Positions 36,194-44,793 of a DNA stretch of 64,000 nucleotides are shown here, in pieces. Source of the DNA: Amycolatopsis methanolica 239 (GTDB lineage: Bacteria > Actinomycetota > Actinomycetes > Mycobacteriales > Pseudonocardiaceae). The stretch spans positions 1,860,001 through 1,924,000 of the forward strand of contig NZ_CP009110.1 of the NCBI RefSeq assembly GCF_000739085.1, read 5' to 3'. Position 1 is the stretch's first letter. Each line of letters starts with the position of its first letter. The notes under the pieces are model-generated. The model did not search any database, was not told the origin of the DNA, and was given only the letters and a program-made list of their open reading frames with translations. A program made the position numbers and the translations under genes.

Positions 36194-37000
36194 ATGGTCA
36201 CCGGGGTGAACGGGACGGCTGTCGACAAGATCGGCTCACCTGATCGGGTGCACACGATGGAGGTGCGCGACGTCCACAAGTCCTTCGGCACCTTCGACGT
36301 ACTGAAGGGGCTCAACCTGGAATTCGCCGACAACGCGATCACCACCATTCTGGGCCCGTCCGGTACTGGGAAGAGCGTGCTCATCAAGCATCTCGTCGGC
36401 TTGCTCGAGCCGGACCAGGGCGAGGTGATGATCTTCGGTCGTGACATCTGGAAGATCGACCAGCGAGAACGCTATGAACTGCGCAAGCGCTTCGGTGTCC
36501 TGTTCCAGGACGGGGCGCTGTTCGGATCGATGAACATCTTCGACAACACGGCGTTCCCGCTGCGCAAGCACACCGACATGGACGAGGACGAGATCGAGGC
36601 GATCGTCAACCAGCGGCTCAAGGAGGTCGGCCTGGAGCGTTCGTCCTACAAATACCCCAACGAGGTGTCTGGCGGGATGCGCAAACGGGCCGGCTTCGCA
36701 CGGGCCCTGGTGATGAACCCCGACATCGTCCTGTTCGACGAGCCCGACTCGGGCCTCGACCCGGTCCGCACCAGCTTGCTCAACGACCTGATCCTCGACA
36801 TGCACCAGGAGTACCGCGGGACCTACCTGCTGGTGACCCACGACATCCGCACCGCGCGCAAAGTCAGCGACTATGTCGGGGTCATCTGGAAGGGCCAGGT
36901 TGTCCACTACGGACCGACCGAGGAGGCCTTCAACTCCCCGGACCCGTTCGTCCGCCAGTTCCTCTCCGGAGATTCCGCCGGACCGCTGGGAATGGACTGA
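36194..37000 (+). CDS. mceG: Mce transporter ATPase (MceG/Mkl-type)
   Basis: A 268-aa ABC ATPase. Walker A GPSGTGKSV (about 54-62), signature VSGGMRKRAGFARAL, Walker B IVLFDEPDSGLDP and switch His in LVTHD are all intact. The SGGMRKR signature and the GLDPVRTS sequence are typical of MlaF/MceG-class ATPases. In mycobacteria MceG is encoded away from the mce loci; here it is inside the operon between the permeases and the mce genes. Strong ribosome site AAGGAGA. Confidence 0.94.
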   Translation: MVTGVNGTAVDKIGSPDRVHTMEVRDVHKSFGTFDVLKGLNLEFADNAITTILGPSGTGKSVLIKHLVGLLEPDQGEVMIFGRDIWKIDQRERYELRKRFGVLFQDGALFGSMNIFDNTAFPLRKHTDMDEDEIEAIVNQRLKEVGLERSSYKYPNEVSGGMRKRAGFARALVMNPDIVLFDEPDSGLDPVRTSLLNDLILDMHQEYRGTYLLVTHDIRTARKVSDYVGVIWKGQVVHYGPTEEAFNSPDPFVRQFLSGDSAGPLGMD

Positions 37001-37004
37001 AGCA

Positions 37005-38234
37005 ATGCGCAGAATTCCTCTCTTCGTGCTGGGGGTGGCCGCGGTGGCCGCCGCCGCAGTGCTGATCGCCCCAGGCGACGACGAGTACCCGGCGAACGTG
37101 GTGTTGCCGTCGGCTACCGGCTTGATCCCCGGTAGCAAGGTCCTCGTGAACGGGTTCGATGCCGGGCAAGTCGACGAGGTTTCCATCAAGGACGGACGAG
37201 CGCAGGTCACCATGAGACTGACCAATGACTTCGCGCCGCTGCACGCCGGCGCGTCGGCGCGCATCGTGTGGAAAGCCGTGCTCGGTGAGCGGCAGCTCGA
37301 CGTCCGGGACGGCCCTGAGACGAACCCGGTCATCCCGGCGGGTGGCACCCTGGACGGCAAGGCGTCCGATCCCGTCGAGATGGACAAGGTGCTGGCTGCG
37401 CTCGACCCGGCCACCCGCACCCACCTGAGCTCACTGGTGCAGGGACTTGACCACACCGTGGTGGGCAACGAGACGGACCTCCGGCAGACCCTGCGGCAAG
37501 CCGGCCCGGCGATGGAAGCTCTCGGCGGGGTGCTGCGTGCCGTCGGCTCGGACGGGCCGGCGATCAGGGAACTGGTCGGACAGCTCAACAGCATGGTCAC
37601 CACGCTGGTGAACCGTGATCAGCAGGTGCGCGCCATCGTTTCCGGGCTGTCCGGCGCGACGGAAGCGGTCGTACAGCAGCGAGATCAGCTGCGCGCGGCG
37701 CTGGCGAAGCTGCCGGGCACCCTCGGGACCGCGGACCGGATGCTGGCCGATGTCCCCGGCACGGTAGACAAAGCGGTGCCGTTGCTGGAGGACCTCCGCC
37801 CGGCGACCGACCGCTTGCCCGCCGTGGCCCGCACCCTGCGCCCGGTGCTCGCGGACCTCCGCCCGACCGTGGCGCAACTGCGGCCGACCCTGGGAGCGCT
37901 GGGCACGTTGCTGCAGTTCACGCCAGGACTGCTCGACAGCGCCCACGGCGCCCTGCCTGGCACCGAGTCGGCGGTGACGTCGCTGACGCCTGCGTTGAGC
38001 TTCTTGCGGCCCTACACGCCCGAAGTGGTCGGCTGGTTGTCGAACTGGGGCTCTTCGGCGGCCAACTACGACAGCAACGGCCACTACATGCGCGTCAACA
38101 TCCCGGCTGGGATTTCGAGTTTCGACAACAATCCGGGAGTCATGCCGCCCGGGATGGTCAGCGACCCGTTCCCGGCACCCGGCGCGATCGCCGGGCAGCC
38201 GTGGACCGACGCGTTCGGGAGTGGAGTCCGATGA
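37005..38234 (+). CDS. mceA: Mce family protein A
   Basis: A 409-aa protein with one N-terminal membrane anchor (about 4-22), an MCE/MlaD domain (about 28-115; VLPSATGLIPGSKVLVNGFDAGQV) and a long helical region with repeated Leu/Ala heptads that builds the periplasmic tunnel. ATG 37005 lies 4 nt after the MceG stop; an upstream open frame inside mceG is rejected. Ends with a Pro/Gly-rich tail. First of six consecutive Mce proteins. Confidence 0.92.
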   Translation: MRRIPLFVLGVAAVAAAAVLIAPGDDEYPANVVLPSATGLIPGSKVLVNGFDAGQVDEVSIKDGRAQVTMRLTNDFAPLHAGASARIVWKAVLGERQLDVRDGPETNPVIPAGGTLDGKASDPVEMDKVLAALDPATRTHLSSLVQGLDHTVVGNETDLRQTLRQAGPAMEALGGVLRAVGSDGPAIRELVGQLNSMVTTLVNRDQQVRAIVSGLSGATEAVVQQRDQLRAALAKLPGTLGTADRMLADVPGTVDKAVPLLEDLRPATDRLPAVARTLRPVLADLRPTVAQLRPTLGALGTLLQFTPGLLDSAHGALPGTESAVTSLTPALSFLRPYTPEVVGWLSNWGSSAANYDSNGHYMRVNIPAGISSFDNNPGVMPPGMVSDPFPAPGAIAGQPWTDAFGSGVR

Positions 38235-39601
38235 GGACACGGCGCAGGATCCAGGCCGTGCTGGCCACGGCCGCGGTCGCGGCGGCCGTGGGCGGCGCCG
38301 CGGTCACCAACACCGGCTCCGGCGAGCAGCCGGACAAGCTGACGATCGTCGCGGAGTTCACTGACGCGAGCCCGCTGGTCGTCGGCAACGACGTGAAGGT
38401 CAACGGCGTCACCGTCGGCGAGGTGGCCGGCATGAGCGTCCACGAGGCCAAGGCGATGGTCACCCTCGCGGTCGACGGCTCGGCCCTGCCGCTGCACAAG
38501 GATGCCCGCGCCACTGTGCGGCCGGTCAGCCTGCTGGGGGAGCGCTACGTCGACCTCGACCGTGGCAGCGCCTCCGCCCCGGTGCTGAAGGAGGGCGACG
38601 TGCTTCCGGCCGGTCAGACCGGACAGGCGACCGACCTCGACCAGGTGCTCAACACGATCGACGACCCGACCGGTCAGTCGCTCGCCGCGCTGGTCACGAT
38701 GCTCGGCCAGGGTATGCAGGGCAACGGCGCCAACGCCCAGGCCTCGATCAAGGTACTCGCGTCGTCCATGCAGGACACCGACGGGCTGGTGAAGCTGCTC
38801 GGTCAGCAGAACCAGCTGCTCATCGACCTCGTCGACCACGTGCAGCCGGTCGCGAACGCACTGGCCGCCGACAACGGGAAGACCCTGGGCGATTTGGTCG
38901 ACTCCTCACGACAGGTGCTCGGTGTCACGGCCGAGAACCAGCAGGGCCTCGACGCCTCGCTCGCCGAACTGCCGGGAACGCTGGCCGCCGCACGCGACAC
39001 TCTCGCCGAACTCACCGGCACGGCCAAGGCGACCACGCCCGTGCTTGCGGGGATACGGCCGACGACCGACAACCTCACCGCGGTCAGCGACGAACTGCGA
39101 AGCTTCAGTGAGTCGGCGGACCCGGCGCTGACGAGCGCGAAGCCCGTCCTCCAGCGCGCTGAGACGCTGATGGATGCGGCCCGCCCGGTCGTCGAGGAGC
39201 TCCGGAAGGCGGGCCCGGGCGTGCGGGGCACCGTCGCCGGGGCGAACCCGCTCACCGCGGAGCTGACCGGCAACATCGAAAACGTCCTGAACTTCTTCCG
39301 GTTCTGGGCGATGTCGACCAACGGCTGGGACGGGCTTTCACACTACTTCCGCGGTCAGGCGATCATCCACCCGGAGGAGATCACCGGGTTGCTGCCGTCC
39401 CTGACCGGGACTCCACCGCCGCCCACCCTTCCGGGCGGGGACAAGCCGGCCGCGCCCTCGCCTGTGCCCGGCCTCCCCGGGCCCCTCGGCACGCTGGGTC
39501 TGCTCGACACGAAGTCCCTCGTCGCGCCGGACGGCGGCGTGACCGGGCTCAACGAGCGCCAGGAGAGCGGCGTTCTCCAGTTCCTGCTGGGAGGTTCCTG
39601 A
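38231..39601 (+). CDS. mceB: Mce family protein B
   Basis: A 456-aa protein: N-terminal hydrophobic anchor (about 7-25), MCE domain (LTIVAEFTDASPLVVGNDVKV then NGVTVGEVAG), long helical segment (about 140-350) and a Pro/Gly-rich C-terminal tail (GTPPPPTLPGGDKPAAPSP). The start overlaps the mceA stop (ATGA) and the stop abuts the mceC ATG (TGATG). Confidence 0.92.
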   Translation: MRTRRRIQAVLATAAVAAAVGGAAVTNTGSGEQPDKLTIVAEFTDASPLVVGNDVKVNGVTVGEVAGMSVHEAKAMVTLAVDGSALPLHKDARATVRPVSLLGERYVDLDRGSASAPVLKEGDVLPAGQTGQATDLDQVLNTIDDPTGQSLAALVTMLGQGMQGNGANAQASIKVLASSMQDTDGLVKLLGQQNQLLIDLVDHVQPVANALAADNGKTLGDLVDSSRQVLGVTAENQQGLDASLAELPGTLAAARDTLAELTGTAKATTPVLAGIRPTTDNLTAVSDELRSFSESADPALTSAKPVLQRAETLMDAARPVVEELRKAGPGVRGTVAGANPLTAELTGNIENVLNFFRFWAMSTNGWDGLSHYFRGQAIIHPEEITGLLPSLTGTPPPPTLPGGDKPAAPSPVPGLPGPLGTLGLLDTKSLVAPDGGVTGLNERQESGVLQFLLGGS

Positions 39602-40887
39602 TGGCCAAGCGCCAGTCGCGCAAGTTCCGCTCGATGTCCACGGGCGCCGTGGTGCTGGTGGTGTTCGCTCTCGCGCTGCAGCTCGCGCTCACGGCGGACC
39701 AGGGATTGCCAGGGGCGACCTACACCCTCGTCGACGCCGACGTCTCGGACGTGGGCGCGCTCCGCCCCGGTGACGACGTCCGCGTCGCCAGTGTGCGGGT
39801 CGGCCGCGTCAAGGACGTCCGGCTGGTCGGCGGGGTCCCGCGAGTGACGCTCCAGCTGGACGGCACGCGGGAGATCTACCGGGACGCGGCCGCAGAGGCC
39901 AAGACCGTCACGGTGGCCTCCCGGTCCGCGTTGGGGCAGAAGTACATCGCGCTGAACCCGGGAACACCCGAGGCGGGGCAGCTCGGCCCGTCGGATGTCA
40001 TCCCGCCCAAGCGGACCGCGGGCTCGCAGGAACTGAGCGACCTGCTGGACGTGCTCGACGCGCCCACCCGGGAGGCACTCGGCTCGACCGTGCGGGAGGT
40101 CGGGGGCGGCGCCGGCGGACACGCAGCGGACCTCCGGGACGCGCTCGAGGCCGCGCCACGGATGCTCCCCGACCTCGCGACCGTTTCGAAAGCCCTGTCT
40201 GCGAACGACGGTGCGGAACTGACGGCGCTGCTGACCACAGCCGACCGGCTCTCAGCCCGGTTCACCGGGCGCCAGGAACAGCTGGCGGAACTGCTCGGCC
40301 GGCTGGACACGACGATGCGGGCGGTCGCGGTGGATGAAGGGAAGCCGCTCGGCGAGGTCCTGCAGCGGGCGCCTGGCACGCTGCAGGCGGCGCGATCCGG
40401 TCTGCAATCGCTGCAGGCACCGCTCGAAGACCTGCACGCCGGCATGTCCCAGCTCGCGCCCGGGGCACGGGCTCTGGGTCAGGCGACCCCCGACCTCCGG
40501 GGCGTGTTGAGGGAAGCGGTGCCGCCTCTGGGGAAGGTGCCGGGCGTCGGCAGGCAGGCTGAGCCCGCGCTGACCGACTTGACGAAGACCGTCGGTGACG
40601 CGCGGCCGCTGGCGCCGCGGCTGACGCAGACGTTCGGCAGCGCCGACCAGTTCCTGCGAGTGCTGGCGCCCTACGCGCCGGAAGTCAGCGGGTGGTTCAC
40701 GAACTGGGCCGCCGCCCTCTCGCACGGTGACGCCAACGGTCACTTCCTGAGACTGTATCTGCTGTTCAGCGAGGAGTCCGTGCTCGGGCAGGGGGGCCTG
40801 CGGGATCCGCTGGTCGCCAGGAACCCCTATCCCGCACCGGGTGAGGCGGCGCAGGACGCCCGGAAAATCCCAGGAGGCAGCCGGTGA
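39601..40887 (+). CDS. mceC: Mce family protein C
   Basis: A 428-aa protein with an N-terminal anchor (about 15-32), MCE domain (YTLVDADVSDVGALRPGDDV, then VRVGRVKDVRL) and helical tunnel region; the C-terminal part FTNWAAALSHGDANGHFLR is the conserved Mce end block seen also in proteins A and F. Translationally coupled on both sides. Confidence 0.92.
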   Translation: MAKRQSRKFRSMSTGAVVLVVFALALQLALTADQGLPGATYTLVDADVSDVGALRPGDDVRVASVRVGRVKDVRLVGGVPRVTLQLDGTREIYRDAAAEAKTVTVASRSALGQKYIALNPGTPEAGQLGPSDVIPPKRTAGSQELSDLLDVLDAPTREALGSTVREVGGGAGGHAADLRDALEAAPRMLPDLATVSKALSANDGAELTALLTTADRLSARFTGRQEQLAELLGRLDTTMRAVAVDEGKPLGEVLQRAPGTLQAARSGLQSLQAPLEDLHAGMSQLAPGARALGQATPDLRGVLREAVPPLGKVPGVGRQAEPALTDLTKTVGDARPLAPRLTQTFGSADQFLRVLAPYAPEVSGWFTNWAAALSHGDANGHFLRLYLLFSEESVLGQGGLRDPLVARNPYPAPGEAAQDARKIPGGSR

Positions 40888-42224
40888 AACCGTTCGCACT
40901 TCGCTCCCGCATCGGGCACCGGCGGCCGGTGTCCGCGTTCAAGCTCGGCATCGTCGTCCTCGTGGCGACGTTGCTGGCCGGCTACGCGTTGCTCGAGAAG
41001 GACCGCGTCGCGACAGCGCTGCGGCCCGGCGACATCATCCGCGTCCAGTTCGCCCAGGACTACCACCTGCAGCCGTTCGTCTCCCAGGTCAAGGTTGCCG
41101 GGGTCCCGGTGGGCGTGGTCTCCTCGGTCGACCGCTCCGGCGACGGCTCGGCACTGGTCGAGCTGAAGGTGGACGACGGCGTCACCGGCAAACTCGGTGC
41201 CGCACCGAGCGCCGCCCTGCGCCCGACCACCATCCTCGGCGGCAAGTACTACGTGGAACTCGTCCCGGGCGGCGGCCGCACCACTTTCGCCGGCACCATC
41301 CCGGTAGAGCGGACCAAGACCCCGGTGGAGCTGCAACAGGTCGCGGACGCCCTGCAGCCGGACGCGGTGAAAGGCATGCGCTCCGCGACGCAGAACGTCG
41401 ACGAGGCCCTCCGCGCCGGCGGGACGGCGGCGATCGAGAGTCTGCTCGCCGACGCGCCGGACACGCTCGACGCGATGACGCCAGTCCTGCAAGGCTTGCA
41501 GGGCGCGGACCCACGCACCGACCTGACCAATGTCGTGCGCGGGTTCGAGTCGACTGCGCGCGTGCTGGCCGAGAAGCCAGGCCAACTCGACTCGATCGTG
41601 CAGAACCTGCAGCAGGTCACCTCGACGCTCGACCACCGGCGGGACGACATCGCCGCCGCGATCGCCGCCCTTCCGGGGGCACTGGACAACGCGGACGACG
41701 GGCTGGCCCACCTTGGCATCACGCTCGGCAAACTGCGGGACACCGCGGACACCGCGCGTCCGGTCGCGCGCGAGCTCGACGCGTTCCTGGCGCACTCCGA
41801 TCCGGTACTCGCCAGGACCCGGCCGCTGTTGACGGACGTGCGCGGCCTGCTCACCGACGCGCAGCCGCTGGTCGAGCAGCTCGTTCCCACCGCACACGGC
41901 GCCACTCAGGTCTTGGACGACGTCCGCGGGCCGGTGCTGGACCGTGTCAACGGCCCGATCATGAGCATGGTGCTGTCGCCCTTCAAGGGCACCGGAATCT
42001 ACGCCGGCGGCGGTTCGGACCAGCCGTTCTACAAAGAGGTCGGCTACATGTTCGCGACCATGGACCGCGCTTCCTCCCTCACCGACCCGAACGGCACGGC
42101 TGTGGGCCTCCAGCCGGGGCTCGGCGGCGGAAGCATCGCCGGCACCCCGATCAACTTCGAGCAGCTGTTGAACACGCTCGCCCACCTGCAGGGCGCCACG
42201 CCGGAGAACAGGAGCGGCCGATGA
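40884..42224 (+). CDS. mceD: Mce family protein D
   Basis: A 446-aa protein: basic N terminus, anchor (about 18-35), MCE domain (IIRVQFAQDYHLQPFVSQVKV, then AGVPVGVVSSV), helical region and a C-terminal domain (SPFKGTGIYAGGGSDQPFYKE) that resembles the end block of mycobacterial MceD proteins. Coupled by ATGA at its start and GATGA at its end. A large overlapping frame in the same region is Arg-rich noise joined to mceE. Confidence 0.92.
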   Translation: MKPFALRSRIGHRRPVSAFKLGIVVLVATLLAGYALLEKDRVATALRPGDIIRVQFAQDYHLQPFVSQVKVAGVPVGVVSSVDRSGDGSALVELKVDDGVTGKLGAAPSAALRPTTILGGKYYVELVPGGGRTTFAGTIPVERTKTPVELQQVADALQPDAVKGMRSATQNVDEALRAGGTAAIESLLADAPDTLDAMTPVLQGLQGADPRTDLTNVVRGFESTARVLAEKPGQLDSIVQNLQQVTSTLDHRRDDIAAAIAALPGALDNADDGLAHLGITLGKLRDTADTARPVARELDAFLAHSDPVLARTRPLLTDVRGLLTDAQPLVEQLVPTAHGATQVLDDVRGPVLDRVNGPIMSMVLSPFKGTGIYAGGGSDQPFYKEVGYMFATMDRASSLTDPNGTAVGLQPGLGGGSIAGTPINFEQLLNTLAHLQGATPENRSGR

Positions 42225-43498
42225 ACTCGCACCCAGGACGGGTCAGGCGGACCTGGCAGCGGATCTCCAGCGAACCGCGACTCAAGCGCAACGTCTTCGC
42301 CGTGGCCGCGCTCGTGACCGCGGGGCTGGTGACCGGTGGCTACATCCTGACGATGCAGCAGGTCCGTGTGCCCTGGGACGGCAAGACCCACTTCTCGGTC
42401 ACCTTCGAGTCCGCGCCGGCGATCAATCCGTCGAGCAGGCAGGAAGTGCGGATCGCGGGAGTGGCCGTCGGCGACATCCGTGCGGCGAGCGTCGACGACC
42501 GCGGGCACGCACGACTCGAGTTGGCGATCGACGAGAGACACCAGGTCTATGACAACGCGCGTGTGCTGCTGCGCCCGAAGAGCCCTCTGAACGAGATGTA
42601 CATCGAGCTGAACCCCGGCGGTCCGCCGGGGAAGCCGCTACCCGAGGACGGGGTACTGCCTGTTGTCAACTCGGTGCGGCCGGTGCAGGTCGACGAAGCG
42701 CTCGGGCACCTGGATGCCAACACCAGGGAAGCACTGACCACTCTGCTGTCCGAGTCGGATGTCGCGCTGGCCGGAGCGCCCGCCAATCTGCCGAAGGGCC
42801 TCGAGGCGACCGATCAGGTGGTGCGGGATCTGCGCCCCGTGGCGATCGCACTGCAAACCCGTAAGGAGACATTGCAGAAACTCGTCACCGCGCTGGGGCA
42901 GATCGCGTCGGCGACCGGTGACGACGACGAGCGGCTCGGCGCTCTGGCCGACTCTCTCCAGAAGGCCCTGGCGGCGGTGGGGCAGCGCAACGGCGACTTC
43001 GACCTCGCGCTCGCGCAGCTGCCGGACTTCACCCACCAGCTCGAGCAGGCTACTGGCAGCATCGGGGCACTGAGTGCACAGCTGGACCCGGTCCTGGACA
43101 AGCTGCGTGAGGCGAGCGGAACCCTCCCCGGCTCGCTGGAGCGGTTCACCGGCACGGTCGACAAGCTCGGGGAGACCGTCGACTCCGCCCGGCCGGCGGT
43201 CGACAAGGCCGTTCCCGTGGTCCGGGACCTGCGTCCGTTCGTCGCCGATGTCAACGCCTCACTCGGCGACCTGCACGACGTGACCGGACGGCTGGGCCCG
43301 ATCACCACAGCGGTGCTGCCGTACCTGAACGACCTGGCCGCGTTCGTCACGAACTCCCGGTCGATCACGAGCCTGCGGGATGGAACCGGTGGGGCGTACC
43401 GCGCCATCGCTCAGCTCTCGCCGGAAAGCGTCACGGGCCTGCTGCCGCTGCTGCCCGCCCTGCAAGCCGCCGCCGCGCAACAGGGGAGTGTCCAATGA
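42221..43498 (+). CDS. mceE: Mce family protein E
   Basis: A 425-aa protein with an N-terminal anchor (about 25-42), MCE domain (FSVTFESAPAINPSSRQEV, then IAGVAVGDIRA) and helical region. ATG 42221 overlaps the mceD stop by 4 nt; the apparent 885-codon frame starting at 40841 is an accidental upstream extension antiparallel in composition to mceD. In mycobacteria MceE is often a lipoprotein; here no lipobox Cys is visible near the N terminus, so it is anchored by a helix. Confidence 0.9.
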   Translation: MNSHPGRVRRTWQRISSEPRLKRNVFAVAALVTAGLVTGGYILTMQQVRVPWDGKTHFSVTFESAPAINPSSRQEVRIAGVAVGDIRAASVDDRGHARLELAIDERHQVYDNARVLLRPKSPLNEMYIELNPGGPPGKPLPEDGVLPVVNSVRPVQVDEALGHLDANTREALTTLLSESDVALAGAPANLPKGLEATDQVVRDLRPVAIALQTRKETLQKLVTALGQIASATGDDDERLGALADSLQKALAAVGQRNGDFDLALAQLPDFTHQLEQATGSIGALSAQLDPVLDKLREASGTLPGSLERFTGTVDKLGETVDSARPAVDKAVPVVRDLRPFVADVNASLGDLHDVTGRLGPITTAVLPYLNDLAAFVTNSRSITSLRDGTGGAYRAIAQLSPESVTGLLPLLPALQAAAAQQGSVQ

Positions 43499-44793
43499 GG
43501 ATTCCCGGTGAACTGGTCCCGCACATCCGGACCTTGGTGCTGGCGGTGTTCGTCGCGGCCTGCGCCGGCCTGTTCGGCTACCTGTGGCTGAACTCCGGCG
43601 GCCGGCTACCCGGTATCTCCCGGGCGGGTTACACCGCCGAGGTACAGTTCCGCGCCGCGTCGAACCTGGTGTACGACTCGGACATCACCATCGCCGGGGT
43701 CAAGGTCGGCAAGGTCGAGGCGTTGCGCACCGAAGGCGCCCTCGCGCACGTCACGATGCGGCTCGACCAGAACGCGCCGCTGCACGAGGGAGTGACTGTC
43801 CAGATCCGGAACAAGACCCTGATCGAGGAGACCTACCTCGAGATCACCGACGGCCACGGCCCGGCGCTTCCCGGCGGCACCGTGCTGCCGCCATCCGCGG
43901 GCAAGGAGGCCGTCGAACTCGACGACGTACTCACGAGCCTCGACCGGCCGACGAGGGAGTCGCTGGGCACGCTGGTCCGCTCGCTCGGAGCCGGGACGAA
44001 CGACACCAAGCAGGGGGTTTCCCAGGCACTGCAAGGGCTCGGTGATCTCGGCCGGGAGGGGCACGGCGCTGTGGAGGCACTCGCGGCCCAGTCCGGGGAC
44101 CTGCAGCTGCTGACCGGCAACACAGCGAAGCTGCTCGCGGCGCTCGACACCCGGCAGGGACAGATCGCCGACCTGGTGTCCGACGCCGACAGGCTCACCC
44201 AGGCGACCGCGGACAGTGACGCCCAGCTCCGGGAGGTCTTGAGGCTGCTGCCCGGCCTGATGGACACCGCCAAGAACGCCAGTGGCGGGCTGAGCCGGCT
44301 TTCGCCCGCCCTGGCCCCGGTCGCGGGCAGTCTGAACGCGGCCGCTCCCGACCTCGGCGCGGCGCTGCAGGAGCTGCCGGCCACCTCGGCCGATCTGCGT
44401 GGTCTGCTGCCGTCGTTGAACAGCGTGCTCGACTCAGCGCCCGGGACGCTGCAGCGGGTGCCCGTGGTGTCCGCGGATGCGTCGAAATTCCTGCCGGCCC
44501 TGAACGTGGCGCTGGGCGACGTGAACCCCATGCTGTCCTACCTGGTCCCCTACGGCCGCGATGTGGCCGCGTTCTTCACCAACATCGGGCAGGTGACTGC
44601 ACGGGGTGACGCCAACGGCAACGCGATCAGGCTGTTCATGGTCTTCAACGAGCAGAGCGTGAAAGGCTTTCCGGTCAACGTCGACGTCGGTCCGCTGAAG
44701 AAGAACAATCCGTACCCAGCGCCCGGGCAGGCGGCGAACCCGGGGCCGTTCACCGGGGCCTACCCGCGGGTCGAGCAGGACCCGCCGAAGTGA
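43495..44793 (+). CDS. mceF: Mce family protein F
   Basis: A 432-aa protein: N-terminal anchor (about 12-30), MCE domain (YTAEVQFRAASNLVYDSDITI, then AGVKVGKVEAL), long helical region and the end block MLSYLVPYGRDVAAFFTN then GDANGNAIRLF. Last of the six Mce subunits. The stop overlaps the next ATG (TGATG). Confidence 0.92.
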   Translation: MRIPGELVPHIRTLVLAVFVAACAGLFGYLWLNSGGRLPGISRAGYTAEVQFRAASNLVYDSDITIAGVKVGKVEALRTEGALAHVTMRLDQNAPLHEGVTVQIRNKTLIEETYLEITDGHGPALPGGTVLPPSAGKEAVELDDVLTSLDRPTRESLGTLVRSLGAGTNDTKQGVSQALQGLGDLGREGHGAVEALAAQSGDLQLLTGNTAKLLAALDTRQGQIADLVSDADRLTQATADSDAQLREVLRLLPGLMDTAKNASGGLSRLSPALAPVAGSLNAAAPDLGAALQELPATSADLRGLLPSLNSVLDSAPGTLQRVPVVSADASKFLPALNVALGDVNPMLSYLVPYGRDVAAFFTNIGQVTARGDANGNAIRLFMVFNEQSVKGFPVNVDVGPLKKNNPYPAPGQAANPGPFTGAYPRVEQDPPK